Shown piece after piece: positions 29,042 through 37,944 of a stretch of DNA of 64,000 nucleotides. The notes under the pieces are model-generated. The model did no database searches. It saw only the letters and a list, made by a program, of their open reading frames with translations, and was not told the origin of the DNA. Source of the stretch: Nocardia arthritidis (GTDB lineage: Bacteria; Actinomycetota; Actinomycetes; Mycobacteriales; Mycobacteriaceae); assembly GCF_011801145.1 (NCBI RefSeq), contig NZ_CP046172.1:3162001-3226000 (forward strand). Reading direction: 5' to 3'. The translations under genes and the position numbers were made by a program. The first letter of the stretch is position 1. The number at the start of each line of letters is the position of its first letter.

Positions 29042-30028
29042 ATGAGTCACGGGAATTCGCGCACCGCCGCAATCCTGGCGAGCTGTCTCGCCGTATTCGC
29101 CGCCGCAGCGCTCGGCGGCGGGCCCGCACACGCCGACCGGCCGGAGGTCCGGCCGTTCATCCTCGCGAATGGTGGTATGCAGCAGGCGTTTTCCACCGAG
29201 GGCCTGACGAATCAGACGTGTGTCGCCGATCGGATGCTGCCGCCGACGCACCCCTACCTCGAGAATACGATCGCATCGATGCGGGCCGCGTTCGAAATCG
29301 GTGCGGATATCGTCGAATTCGATATCCAGCCGACCGCCGACCGCCGATTCGCGGTCACCCACGAGTGGGATCTGGAATGTCGCACCGACGGAAAGGGAAA
29401 GACCAGCGATCATACGCTGGCGCAGCTGCAAACCCTCGACGTCGGCTACCGCTACACCGCCGACGGCGGAAAGACCTATCCGTTCCGCGGCAAGGGAATC
29501 GGCCTGATGCCCTCACTCGAGCAGGTGCTCGACACCTTTCCGGACAAGCGCCTGCTCATCGATATGAAGAGTAATGAACCGGCCGATGGGCAGCAGTTGG
29601 CGACCGCTTTGTCGACGCTGTCCGAGGGGCGCAGGAAGCTGCTCAGCGTTGAGGGCGGTGACAAGTCGATTGCCGCACTGCGGCAACAACTTCCGGATAT
29701 GCGGGTCACCTCGCGGGCTATTATCGCGGACTGTGTCGCGACCTTCGCCGCAACCGGTTGGCACGGTGACGTCCCGCAGTCGTGCCGAAATATCGAGCTC
29801 CTGCTGCCCGATAAGTTCGCTCCCATGCTGTGGGGCTGGCCGAACGATTTCATCGAGCGCATGGCGGACAACGACACCGTCGTCGTCATCGAAAAGGGTG
29901 ACGGCACCGAGGAATTCTCCAGCGGCTTCGACTCACCCGAAGATCTCCAGCGGCTGCCGCCGGGTTATCGGGGTGGGGTGTGGACCAATCACGTCGACCG
30001 AATCGCGCCGGTATTCAACCGCAACTGA
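29042..30028 (+). CDS. Secreted glycerophosphodiester phosphodiesterase
   Basis: A 328-residue precursor with a signal peptide (ASCLAVFAAAALGGGPAHA) and a GDPD TIM barrel. Key parts are YLENTIASMRAAFEIGADIV, the acidic metal site VEFDIQPTADRRFAVTHE, and LIDMKS. It would release glycerol-3-phosphate from glycerophosphodiesters outside the cell. ATG 29042 directly precedes the signal peptide after AGGGAA. Its last 14 bp overlap the 3' end of the convergent GntR gene, and both carry the same upstream palindrome, suggesting a linked control circuit. Confidence 0.88.
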   Translation: MSHGNSRTAAILASCLAVFAAAALGGGPAHADRPEVRPFILANGGMQQAFSTEGLTNQTCVADRMLPPTHPYLENTIASMRAAFEIGADIVEFDIQPTADRRFAVTHEWDLECRTDGKGKTSDHTLAQLQTLDVGYRYTADGGKTYPFRGKGIGLMPSLEQVLDTFPDKRLLIDMKSNEPADGQQLATALSTLSEGRRKLLSVEGGDKSIAALRQQLPDMRVTSRAIIADCVATFAATGWHGDVPQSCRNIELLLPDKFAPMLWGWPNDFIERMADNDTVVVIEKGDGTEEFSSGFDSPEDLQRLPPGYRGGVWTNHVDRIAPVFNRN

Positions 30029-30683
30029 CACCGCCGAGAATGGCGCGCGCCTCCGCCGCGTTCTCCATGAGATGGATGCGCACCGCGGTGCGCACTCCGT
30101 AGGCATCGCGGTCGCACGCCGCGTCGACGATGGCTTGATGACGGCGCCGGTGCCGGTCGACATCGACCGCGGCGGCGTCGATCGGGTCGAAGGTGAGCCG
30201 GGTGAACCGATCCGCGGCGTCCCAGAGCGCGTGCACCGTGCGCAGATCCCATTCGGTCGCGGCGGGCCGCAGCGGCAGTTCGTGGAACTCCCGATCGTGT
30301 GCCCAGCTCCGCTCGGTGATCGGCGTGCGGAAGGTCGCGTCGAGCAGCCGTTGCAGGCGCGCGAGATCGGCGGGCGTGAGCAGCGGCACGGATTCGGCCG
30401 CCAGCTCCGGCTCGATCGAGATCCTGAGCCGGTAGATCGACTCCAGATCGTGCGCGTCGAGTGCGCACAGCACCGTGCCGCGCGCGGGGCGCGAACTGAG
30501 CAGTCCCTGAGTTCGCAACTGGCGCAACGCTTCTCGGACCGGTAGTTCGCCGACGCCGAGCTGCTCGGTCAGCGTTCGCGCCGCGATGGCCGCACCCGGC
30601 GCCAGCTCGCCGCCGATGACGCGGCGGCGGATCTCGTGCAGTACCTGATCGACCGCGGGCACCTGCCCTGCCGTGTCGTCCAT
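30015..30683 (-). CDS. GntR-family regulator (FCD/FadR subfamily)
   Basis: A 222-residue regulator. The N-terminal winged helix (LTEQLGVGELPVREALRQLRTQGLL) is followed by an all-helical FCD effector domain (HDREFHELPLRPAATEWDL; later His in HRRRHQAIVDAA) with likely metal-binding His/Asp residues. CTATACGATATAG lies 28 bp upstream, fitting autoregulation. It is divergent from another GntR gene of the same subfamily and overlaps the tail of the phosphodiesterase gene. Confidence 0.9.
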   Translation of the reverse strand: MDDTAGQVPAVDQVLHEIRRRVIGGELAPGAAIAARTLTEQLGVGELPVREALRQLRTQGLLSSRPARGTVLCALDAHDLESIYRLRISIEPELAAESVPLLTPADLARLQRLLDATFRTPITERSWAHDREFHELPLRPAATEWDLRTVHALWDAADRFTRLTFDPIDAAAVDVDRHRRRHQAIVDAACDRDAYGVRTAVRIHLMENAAEARAILGGVSCG

Positions 30684-30710
30684 TTCGCCTCCAGCACATC
30701 GCGACCGCGT

Positions 30711-30723
30711 CTATACGATATAG
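30711..30723. promoter_or_regulatory. Putative GntR operator between two divergent gntR genes
   Basis: CTATACGATATAG is an inverted repeat (CTATA ... TATAG) in the 179-bp divergent intergenic region. It resembles the site at 28944-28956. Confidence 0.65.
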
Positions 30724-30862
30724 CGCAGCCTTGCCTCGATTCGCCGCCCACTAGGCGTACCTCCGCATTCGCTCCGGCCATGCGCGGGTCTGCGGACGGG
30801 CTGCGCCCGACAGCGCCCATTAGGCTGGTGGCAGCTACATCGCGATACCGGATCGGAGGACC

Positions 30863-31534
30863 ATGGCCACCCGCGGGGAAGGCGCGGCGCTCGTTCGCCC
30901 GCTGGCGGATAAATCCCTGGCTCAGCAGGTCACCACCGAGATCCGGCGCTCGATCGTCTTCGGGGTGCTGCGGCCGGGCCAAGCCTTTTCGGTACGCGAG
31001 ATCGCCGCGCAGCTGAACGTCAGCTTCATTCCGGTGCGAGAGGCGTTGCGCGAGTTGGAATCTCAGGGCCTGGTAATCAACCGGCCCGGCCGCAGCCCGC
31101 TCGTCGCGCCGCTGTCGGCGGCGGATCTGCGCGGAATCTTCCGGCTGCGCGGGCTGATCGAGCCGGAACTCGGATCGCGCGCCTGCCCGCTGCTCGACGT
31201 GGCGGCTCGGACCCGGCTGCACGAATTGATCGATCGGCTCACCGCACCGGCGGGCGCCGCCGACGAACGATACGACGCCGAGTTGGCGTTCCACCTCGAA
31301 TTGATCCGGCCGGCCGCGACGGCATGGGATATCCGGACATTGGACAACCTGTGGCATGCCGCCAGCCGCTATCGCTTCAACGGTGCGCAGGGGCGCGGCG
31401 TCGAACCGCGCGCCGACTCCTTTCGCGCGCTGGCCGACGCGGCGGACCCGGAACGCGCGCGAGCGGCCGTGCAGGCGCATCTCGACGCGCTGGAGGCCGA
31501 CCTGCGGCGCGGATTGGACGCGACCGACGCGTAA
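30863..31534 (+). CDS. GntR-family regulator (FCD subfamily), second copy
   Basis: A 223-residue protein with a winged helix (FSVREIAAQLNVSFIPVREALRELESQGL) and an FCD domain (DAELAFHLELIRPAATAWDI). The RPAAT-WDIRT segment nearly repeats that of the neighbouring GntR protein, so the two are probably diverged duplicates. GGAGG precedes ATG 30863. It has no obvious target gene downstream other than the chitinase. Confidence 0.9.
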   Translation: MATRGEGAALVRPLADKSLAQQVTTEIRRSIVFGVLRPGQAFSVREIAAQLNVSFIPVREALRELESQGLVINRPGRSPLVAPLSAADLRGIFRLRGLIEPELGSRACPLLDVAARTRLHELIDRLTAPAGAADERYDAELAFHLELIRPAATAWDIRTLDNLWHAASRYRFNGAQGRGVEPRADSFRALADAADPERARAAVQAHLDALEADLRRGLDATDA

Positions 31535-31689
31535 TTCGGCTATTTTCCGTCGCGGTCCGGTCGCTGCCGGAATTTAATTGCCGCGCAAGGCTATTCGGTA
31601 GGCATAGTTCAATTATTGATCACCGGGCGGAGTTTGCCCAGGGAAGTGGTCGAAAACCGGCGGTGATCGAGTAGGCATTCGTCGAGCGA

Positions 31690-31707
31690 TCCCCACTGAT
31701 CCCCACT
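31690..31707. promoter_or_regulatory. TCCCCACT direct repeat upstream of chitinase
   Basis: TCCCCACTGATCCCCACT differs by one base from the site in front of the M4 protease gene (10596-10613). It lies 250 bp before the chitinase start, in a 422-bp gene-free region (31535-31956). Confidence 0.6.
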
Positions 31708-31860
31708 GCCGCATGCTATGGACTCGATCGCGGCGGATGGTCACCCTGTTATTGCTGCGGCATATAACCAGATCGTGTGTCCGGCAGCCTAATCCGATTC
31801 CGGCGCGCGTCGTCCGATTGCGCGCGTTCTCGGCTGCTTCAATCAGAGGTGTTGTGTTCC

Positions 31861-31932
31861 ATGAGAATTCAGCTATTCAACGAACTCCATAGTCAGTTCC
31901 CCGACCGGCTCCCGCGCGAGTCGGCGCGGTAG
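31861..31932 (+). CDS. Possible 23-codon leader peptide before the chitinase gene
   Basis: ATG 31861 follows AGAGG (31845-31849) and opens a 23-codon frame, MRIQLFNELHSQFPDRLPRE and three more residues, ending 24 nt before the chitinase start. It could act in translational coupling, or be chance. Codon use gives no strong support. Confidence 0.25.
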   Translation: MRIQLFNELHSQFPDRLPRESAR

Positions 31933-31956
31933 CCGGTTCGAGCGCAGGAGAGACCC

Positions 31957-33939
31957 ATGCGTACGGCAAGGATTACCGGGCTCGCCGCGGCGGTCGCGAG
32001 TCTGGCGCTCGGCGCGGCGATGGCGCTGGCGGCGCCCGGCACCGCACCGCAACAGGCCGCGGCGGCGTCGCCGACATCGGGCGGTATCAAGGTCGCCTAC
32101 TACGACCAGTGGTCGGTGTACGAAAACGCCTTCTATCTCAAGAGTCTCGATACCGAAGGTATCGCGGGCAAACTCGATTACCTGATCTACGATTTCGAGA
32201 ACATCGACCCGACGAATCTGACCTGTTTCGAGGCGAACAAGGCGGCCAGCCAGGACGAGAACAATCCGAATGCCGGTGACGGCGCGGGCGATTCGTTCGC
32301 CGACTACGGAAAGACGTTCGACGGCTCGATCAGCGTCGACGGCACCTCGGACGCCTGGAACGATCCGATCGTCGGAAACTTCAAGCAGCTCAAGGAATTG
32401 AGGGCGAAGTACCCCAATCTGAAGGTGCTGCTCTCGATCGGCGGTTGGACGTATTCGAAGTACTTCTCCGATGTTTCGGCCAGTGACGGCGCACGCAAGA
32501 AGTTCGTCTCCTCGTGTGTCGACATGTTCATGAAGGGAAATCTGCCCTCGCAGAACGGCTATGGCGGGCCGGGCACCGGCAAGGGGATCTTCGACGGCTT
32601 CGATCTCGACTGGGAGTACCCGGGCGGCGGCGGCCACCTGGGCAACCACGCGTCGAGCGCCGACAAGGCGAACTTCACCGCGCTGGCCGCCGAATTCCGC
32701 ACCGAATTGGACGCGCAGGGCACCGCGGACAACAAGCATTACGCGCTGACCGCCGCCGTCTCGGCCGGGCAGGACAAGATCCGCAACTACGAGACCGAAA
32801 ACCTCGGCAAATACCTGGATTTCGCCGATGTCATGACCTATGACATGCACGGCGGCTGGGAGGCGACCGGGCCCACCAACTTCCAGGATCCGATCTACAG
32901 CCGCCCGGACGACCCGATGAACCCGGTCCCGCCGGGCACCGCCAAGTACAACATCGACGAGGCGATCACCGCGTGGACGACCGGTGACAGCTCGTACGGG
33001 ATAGCGGGCGGTTTCCCCGCGAATAAGCTGACCCTCGGCTTCCCGACCTACTACCGCGGCTGGACGGGTGTCGCCGACGCCGGAAAGCACGGGGTGTTCC
33101 AGCCCGCGTCCGGTCCGGCGGCGGGCGCACCGCTGTCCGGGAATGTGCCGGGCATACGGATGTACAAGGAGCTGTCGGGCGTGGTCGACAATCCGGCCGA
33201 CACCTTCTACGACGCCACCGCGCAGGCCGCCTACTTCTACGACGGCACGAACTGGTGGGGTGGTGACTCCATTCAGTCCATCCAGGCCAAGGTGGACTAT
33301 CTGCACTGCCACGGCCTCGCCGGGGCGATGACGTATTCGCTGGAGGATTTGGACCCGGGCACAACGCTTTTCAACAAGCTCGTCGACGCCGTGAACGGTT
33401 CGGCGGGTGGCTGCGTGCCGCCCACGAGCACGACGACGCCGCCGACCACCACCACGACAACGACGACAACAACGCCGCCGACCTCGACCACCACTACGAC
33501 GACGACAACCACCACTACGACGACAACAACGCCCGGTGGCACCGGAATCGCCAACGGTGACTTCGAAACCGGCGCGTTGACCCCGTGGACCTGCACGGGC
33601 AACCTCGGCTCGGTCGTCGCCACCCCGGTGCACGGTGGCAAACACGCGCTCTCGGGTGCGCCGAGCGCGACCGATACAGCCGAGTGTTCGCAAACCATAA
33701 CGGTCGCACCGAAACACACCTACACCCTGACGGGCTGGGTGAACGGCAACTACGTCTATCTGGGCGTCACCGGTACGGGAGCCACCGACACGTCCACCTG
33801 GACTCCGGGCACCGGCGGTGCGTACCAACAGCTTTCGACCCAGTTCAGCACCGGCGCCGGCACCACGAGCGTCACGGTCTGGGTGCACGGCTGGTACGCG
33901 CAGGGCCAGTACTACGTGGATGACCTCACGCTGAGTTAG
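31957..33939 (+). CDS. Secreted GH18 chitinase with Thr-rich linker and C-terminal carbohydrate-binding domain
   Basis: A 660-residue precursor with a signal peptide (about 1-37). The GH18 barrel spans about 42-485 and carries the SxGG motif LLSIGGWTYSKYF and the catalytic DGFDLDWEYP, where Glu220 is the proton donor of DxxDxDxE. A linker of almost pure Thr/Pro follows (about 488-527), then a C-terminal beta-sandwich of CBM4/9-like type (ANGDFETGALTPWTCTGNLG ... YYVDDLTLS). It hydrolyses chitin to chito-oligosaccharides and would work with the LPMO at 8435-8980. The linker DNA is an ACN triplet run prone to slippage. Confidence 0.94.
   Translation: MRTARITGLAAAVASLALGAAMALAAPGTAPQQAAAASPTSGGIKVAYYDQWSVYENAFYLKSLDTEGIAGKLDYLIYDFENIDPTNLTCFEANKAASQDENNPNAGDGAGDSFADYGKTFDGSISVDGTSDAWNDPIVGNFKQLKELRAKYPNLKVLLSIGGWTYSKYFSDVSASDGARKKFVSSCVDMFMKGNLPSQNGYGGPGTGKGIFDGFDLDWEYPGGGGHLGNHASSADKANFTALAAEFRTELDAQGTADNKHYALTAAVSAGQDKIRNYETENLGKYLDFADVMTYDMHGGWEATGPTNFQDPIYSRPDDPMNPVPPGTAKYNIDEAITAWTTGDSSYGIAGGFPANKLTLGFPTYYRGWTGVADAGKHGVFQPASGPAAGAPLSGNVPGIRMYKELSGVVDNPADTFYDATAQAAYFYDGTNWWGGDSIQSIQAKVDYLHCHGLAGAMTYSLEDLDPGTTLFNKLVDAVNGSAGGCVPPTSTTTPPTTTTTTTTTTPPTSTTTTTTTTTTTTTTTPGGTGIANGDFETGALTPWTCTGNLGSVVATPVHGGKHALSGAPSATDTAECSQTITVAPKHTYTLTGWVNGNYVYLGVTGTGATDTSTWTPGTGGAYQQLSTQFSTGAGTTSVTVWVHGWYAQGQYYVDDLTLS
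33418..33534 (+). repeat. ACN triplet repeat encoding Thr-rich linker
   Basis: A low-complexity stretch of ACC/ACG/ACA/ACT triplets inside the chitinase gene, interrupted by a few CCG and AGC codons. It separates the catalytic and binding domains, and its length probably varies among strains. Confidence 0.9.
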
Positions 33940-33954
33940 CGTCTCCGAATGCGG

Positions 33955-33984
33955 ATGTGGGCCCTACCCTGCGGGGGCCCACAT
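33955..33984. terminator. Bidirectional terminator between chitinase and LysR genes
   Basis: Perfect 10-bp arms ATGTGGGCCC (33955-33964) and GGGCCCACAT (33975-33984) around a 10-nt loop, placed between two convergent stop codons. Confidence 0.8.
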
Positions 33985-34011
33985 TCGCGCGTCCGGATGC
34001 ATTGGGGCACT

Positions 34012-34899
34012 TCAGGATTCGTGACCATCGACGGGAATGCCGAGATCGGTCAGGAAGGCCGTCGCCGCGGGCGTGCGGCCGGAGTTGTTCCAGACGGCGT
34101 ATTCGACGCGCGCGAATTCGTCGTTCACCTCGATGGCGACGACGCCGGTCAGCTGCGGCACATACGCGGCGGGCAGCATGGCGACACCGAGGTTCTGCCG
34201 GACGAGCCGGACGATGTAGTCCCCGGTGCTCACCTCGAAGGTGACGTCGCGCTCCAGACCCGCGGCCGCGAACATCTGGTCGGATTCGGCGCGCCCGGCG
34301 GTCCCGGCAGGCAGGTCGACGAAGGGTTCGGCGGCGAGCCTGCGCAGATCCACCGCCGGTTCGGCGGCGAGCGGATGGTCCGGCGCGACCACCGCGACGA
34401 GCCGGTCGCAGGCGAGTTTGTGCGCCGCGACGCCCTCGGGCCGCGCCGTGATCGGCAGCCCGACGAAGGCCACGTCGATCGTGCCCTGCCTGACCTGTTC
34501 GAGCAGGTCCTCGCTCGGGCGCACCCGCAGGCCGATGCGCACCTGCGGATACCGCCGGCGGAACTCACGCAGCGCATTCGGGATATCGACGGCCGCGGCG
34601 GTGGAGATGACGCCGACCGCGAGCCGCCCGCGCACCTCGCCGACGGCCGCGGCCACCTCGGCGCTCGCCCGCTCGGCGGCGTCGAGGCATTGCCGGGCGG
34701 CGGGCAGGAAGGCCGCACCGGCCGGTGTCAGGCGCACCCGGCGGCTGGTGCGCTCGAACAGTTTCGCGCCGAGTTCCCTTTCCAGCCGTGCGATTTGGTG
34801 ACTGAGCGCGGACTGCACGACCAGGCACCGCTCGGCCGCCCTGGTGAAGCTGTTCGTCTCGGCGACGGCCAGGACATAGCGCAACTGGTGAAGCTCCAT
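34012..34899 (-). CDS. LysR-family transcriptional regulator
   Basis: A 295-residue LysR protein. The N-terminal helix-turn-helix (MELHQLRYVLAVAETNSFTR ... VQSALSHQIARLERELG) is followed by a periplasmic-binding-protein-like effector domain (RLAVGVISTAAAVDIP; IDVAFVGLPI). ATG 34899 gives the canonical MELHQLRYVL start; an open 13-codon extension is not conserved. It lies downstream of the lipase gene on the same strand with a hairpin between, so separate transcription is likely. The effector is unknown. Confidence 0.92.
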   Translation of the reverse strand: MELHQLRYVLAVAETNSFTRAAERCLVVQSALSHQIARLERELGAKLFERTSRRVRLTPAGAAFLPAARQCLDAAERASAEVAAAVGEVRGRLAVGVISTAAAVDIPNALREFRRRYPQVRIGLRVRPSEDLLEQVRQGTIDVAFVGLPITARPEGVAAHKLACDRLVAVVAPDHPLAAEPAVDLRRLAAEPFVDLPAGTAGRAESDQMFAAAGLERDVTFEVSTGDYIVRLVRQNLGVAMLPAAYVPQLTGVVAIEVNDEFARVEYAVWNNSGRTPAATAFLTDLGIPVDGHES

Positions 34900-34916
34900 C
34901 GGCCAATCTTGTATGG

Positions 34917-34957
34917 AGATCGATGAGCTGGCAAACATGTGTCGAGCTCATCAATCT
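34917..34957. terminator. Hairpin after the lipase gene
   Basis: Arms 34917-34929 and 34945-34957 (AGATCGATGAGCT / AGCTCATCAATCT) pair over 13 bp with one mismatch, 16 bp past the lipase stop and just upstream of the LysR start. It could end lipase transcription or act in lysR control. Confidence 0.55.
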
Positions 34958-34972
34958 CGACCGATCTGTCAG

Positions 34973-36241
34973 CTATCGAGTCAGCTCGGCGCACCCGTTG
35001 TCGAACTGGGCACCGTCGAAGCGCGCCTGCAGGAAGGCCATCGCGGCGGGGACGAACATGACACCTGCCGCCAAATGGTTCGCGCCGGAATATTCCGTGT
35101 AGCGAACCGCGACACCTCGGCGGCAGTAATCGGCGGCCAGTGCGCGCTCGTCACCCGCGACCATGACGCCATCGCCGATGCCGTCGACATTGCCGCCACC
35201 GAGGTACAGCGGCGTCTTCGGCGTGCCGGACCTGCCCATCCTGGTCTGTTCGATCATCGGCGCGAGCGCTGGAATGGTGCGGTAGTCCGGATATTCCGGC
35301 CGCAGCAGCTGCTGCATTCGCAGGCCGGGGAATGCGGGGCCGGTGGGTGGTACGCACTCATCGGCGACCTGTGCGAACAGCTGCTTGCCGTAATCCGACA
35401 GATACGGCGTCACATCGATGCCGAATCCACGCGCCGCACCCTGAAATACGTAGGGCAGCAGCGACGCCCACTCCTGGGTGCCGTCCACGTAGCTGACCAC
35501 GTTGGTGAGATCGACCGGATAGCCGCCGAGCGCGGCGCCGACGATATTCAATTCGGGCGAATAGGCGGGCGCCAACTCCGCGGCGAATTCGGTCGCGATC
35601 GAACCGCCGGAGAAGCCGGACATGCCGACCGGAGTCGAGGATGGCGCACCGAGGGCGGTCAGCGCCGCGCGGATACCGTCCAGCGTGGCGTAACCCGACT
35701 TGTGCCCGGCCCCGTACGCGAGGTCGAGACCCTCGTAATCGGTTGAGACAACGGTGAATCCAGCCGCCAGATACGCGGCGTAGATCGGCGCGTCCATCAG
35801 CGTGCTCGTGCCGCCACCGCCGCGCAGCGTGTAGGACGGATCGCACTTGGCGCCGAGCGCGTCATATGCGGACTGGTACGACATGATCCGCAGCGGTCCC
35901 GAATTCGACGGTGGCCGAATGATTGTCGTCACGGTCGCAGTGGGTTCGCCGCGCTCACCGGTGGTTCGGTAGAGCACCTGCGTCGCTTCCATCGGCAGCC
36001 GCGCGCCGACCATCCCGATCGCGGTGGTCCTGGTGCGCAGCACGGTGCCCGGGGCGGCGTCGGCCAGCCGGTCGGGGGCGCGGTAGAAGGGGTCGTCCGT
36101 CGGCAGGGTCAATCCGGTCTCGGCGCGCGCGGTGGGTCCGTCTACGGTCGAAAACATCGGTAGCACAAGGAATGCCGCCAACATCGCCGCGGCCCGCAAC
36201 CACGGCGAGCGCCGTGCGGTACCGCGTTCTGCATCACTCAC
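34973..36241 (-). CDS. Secretory lipase (LIP family)
   Basis: A 422-residue precursor: an Arg-rich N-terminus, a hydrophobic segment (AAAMLAAFLVLPMFSTV), then an alpha/beta hydrolase of the LIP family that also occurs in Candida lipases. The nucleophile elbow is GMSGFSGGSIATEF, a likely acid lies in VDGIGDGVMVAGD, and the His is in GANHLAAGV. Motifs MSYQSAYDALGAKCDPSY and VVSTDYEGLDLAYGAG are typical of the mycobacterial/nocardial group. GTG 36241 is preferred: the longer open frame upstream has no ribosome site and would spoil the signal peptide. Confidence 0.9.
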   Translation of the reverse strand: MSDAERGTARRSPWLRAAAMLAAFLVLPMFSTVDGPTARAETGLTLPTDDPFYRAPDRLADAAPGTVLRTRTTAIGMVGARLPMEATQVLYRTTGERGEPTATVTTIIRPPSNSGPLRIMSYQSAYDALGAKCDPSYTLRGGGGTSTLMDAPIYAAYLAAGFTVVSTDYEGLDLAYGAGHKSGYATLDGIRAALTALGAPSSTPVGMSGFSGGSIATEFAAELAPAYSPELNIVGAALGGYPVDLTNVVSYVDGTQEWASLLPYVFQGAARGFGIDVTPYLSDYGKQLFAQVADECVPPTGPAFPGLRMQQLLRPEYPDYRTIPALAPMIEQTRMGRSGTPKTPLYLGGGNVDGIGDGVMVAGDERALAADYCRRGVAVRYTEYSGANHLAAGVMFVPAAMAFLQARFDGAQFDNGCAELTR

Positions 36242-36466
36242 TGCTGAGTATCCTCGTTCTGTTGTCCGGCAGGAGGTCCAAATCGATTGCCAGGCTAACG
36301 AATATTCGAAAATTTGCATGACCATATTTTCGCGGGCCTGTCCAAGTTGAACGGTCTTCCCTGATCCGTTGTGCGCGTGGAGCATTGGCGACATCGCGCA
36401 GGAATCCCCGGCCCGGTTCGATCGGTTGCCCACCGTGGCCGGTATCAATCGACAGGGGTAAGAGCT

Positions 36467-37201
36467 ATGCGTCGTGTCACCGCAGTGGCATTCATCATGG
36501 GTTGCGCACTCGCCTCGGCAGGGGTTGCCTCGGCGAATCCGCCCGGAACCGGCCCCGCCGGTTCGGCAGGCGCGCCGCCGGCATCGTATTCGTTGCGGGA
36601 CTACGCATTACCCGCCGGTAATCAGGGTGCGGTCGGTTGCGTCTCCGGTTGGGCCACCGGCTACACCGGATACGGGGTGCTGATGAACGAGCAGAACATT
36701 TCCGGCGGGCCGATGGCGCCGATGTACGTCTGCTCGCAGCTCCCGGACAGTCCCTGGCTGAGCGACGTACTGACCCTCGAACAGCAGCAGGGTATCGATA
36801 CCGCGGAGGACTACGGGAATAGCGACAAGCCCACCGACGAGCAGCGGGCGAATGCCGCGCACTACAAGCTTTCCGGCTTCCGGGATTTGTCCAGCGGTGA
36901 CCGGGCGGCCCAGGTGAAGGACGCGATCGCGGGCGGTCTGCCGGTCGTCATCGGATTCGAGGTCAGGGAAAGCTTCGAGAACCTGACCAAGGACAATTCC
37001 CGCTACGACCCGAAGCCCAGCGAACGGATCCTCGGCGGCCACGCCGTGACGATCGTCGCATACGACGAAAACTCCGTCACCATCGAGAACACCTGGGGGA
37101 CCGGTTGGGGTGACAGCGGATTCTTCACCGCGCCTTGGACTTTCATCACCGGTGACGATGTCGACTCGCTTTACTCGATGGGCCCGATAGCCTACCCGTG
37201 A
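36467..37201 (+). CDS. Secreted C1 (papain-family) cysteine peptidase-like protein
   Basis: A 244-residue precursor with a signal peptide ending ASA-NPPG. The mature part begins almost directly with the papain-fold core: the oxyanion Gln and catalytic Cys in GNQGAVGCVSGWATGYTGYG, then GGHAVTIVAYDENSVTIENT with catalytic His and Asn, and WGTGWGDSGFF. It lacks the long inhibitor propeptide of typical papains, and the usual CW after Cys is replaced by CVSGW. It is probably active, but a scaffold role is not excluded. It lies divergent from the lipase. Confidence 0.85.
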   Translation: MRRVTAVAFIMGCALASAGVASANPPGTGPAGSAGAPPASYSLRDYALPAGNQGAVGCVSGWATGYTGYGVLMNEQNISGGPMAPMYVCSQLPDSPWLSDVLTLEQQQGIDTAEDYGNSDKPTDEQRANAAHYKLSGFRDLSSGDRAAQVKDAIAGGLPVVIGFEVRESFENLTKDNSRYDPKPSERILGGHAVTIVAYDENSVTIENTWGTGWGDSGFFTAPWTFITGDDVDSLYSMGPIAYP

Positions 37202-37320
37202 TCCGGGCGTTCAACCGGAGATCCGCCCAGTCGAACATCCGCACCACAGCTTTTGGGGCGTTTGCCCGGTTCGCCGACCCTGTAGCGTCGCTACGGTTGG
37301 GTTGGACGAGAGAGTGTGTG

Positions 37321-37926
37321 ATGGTGCGGGTGAGCGGTCGGCTGCGGCTGACGGTGGGTGTGTTACTGGCCGTTGTGGCCGCGCTGCTGGTGATGTCGGC
37401 GTGTTCGTCGAAGGAATCCAATTCGGGTGCGTCGGCGACGAGTTCGGCGAGTAAGACCTCGGTGACGGCGAGTCCTACCGTGCCGCAGGGGAATCCGAGC
37501 GGATCGCCGGACTCGGATAAACCGCGGTCCGGCAACGGTTCCGGTGCGGATGGCTGCGGTAACAGTTGCGGTACGGACAGCAATCGAACCGACGCGCCGC
37601 CGACGACCGTTTTGGATCACTGCGGTATCGAATACTGCGGCGCGCCCGGTGGGGATCCGAACCAGACCGCCGCACCCACCACGACCGTCATGGACCACTG
37701 CGGAGAGCAGTTCTGCGGCGAGCCCGGCGGTGACAAGTACGTGAAGTGCACGGACAAGATCAACTACGCGGGCGACCCGCGGTCGAATGCCGAGATCAAC
37801 ATTATCGGCGAACGAGATGGCAAGTGCCCGGAGCCGATTCGGATCACGACCGCCCCGGCGCGGCCGTCCGCGACGACATCCGCCGCGCCCAAGCCGACGT
37901 CCGTGGTCACGACGACGACGAAGTAG
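37321..37926 (+). CDS. Cys-rich repeat lipoprotein, unknown function
   Basis: A 201-residue protein with a signal peptide and lipobox-like M-S-A-C (Cys28). A Ser/Thr-rich spacer follows, then three related Cys motifs: DGCGNSCGTDSN, LDHCGIEYCGAPGGD and MDHCGEQFCGEPGGD, separated by APTTTV-type spacers. The second and third copies are clear repeats. A Thr/Pro-rich tail ends the protein. I know no family for it; paired CG-x3-CG motifs could bind metal or form disulphides outside the cell. A GTAGCG-T-CGCTAC palindrome lies 27 bp upstream of the start (37282-37294). Confidence 0.7.
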   Translation: MVRVSGRLRLTVGVLLAVVAALLVMSACSSKESNSGASATSSASKTSVTASPTVPQGNPSGSPDSDKPRSGNGSGADGCGNSCGTDSNRTDAPPTTVLDHCGIEYCGAPGGDPNQTAAPTTTVMDHCGEQFCGEPGGDKYVKCTDKINYAGDPRSNAEINIIGERDGKCPEPIRITTAPARPSATTSAAPKPTSVVTTTTK

Positions 37927-37944
37927 CTCGGGCCGGGAGCGGTC

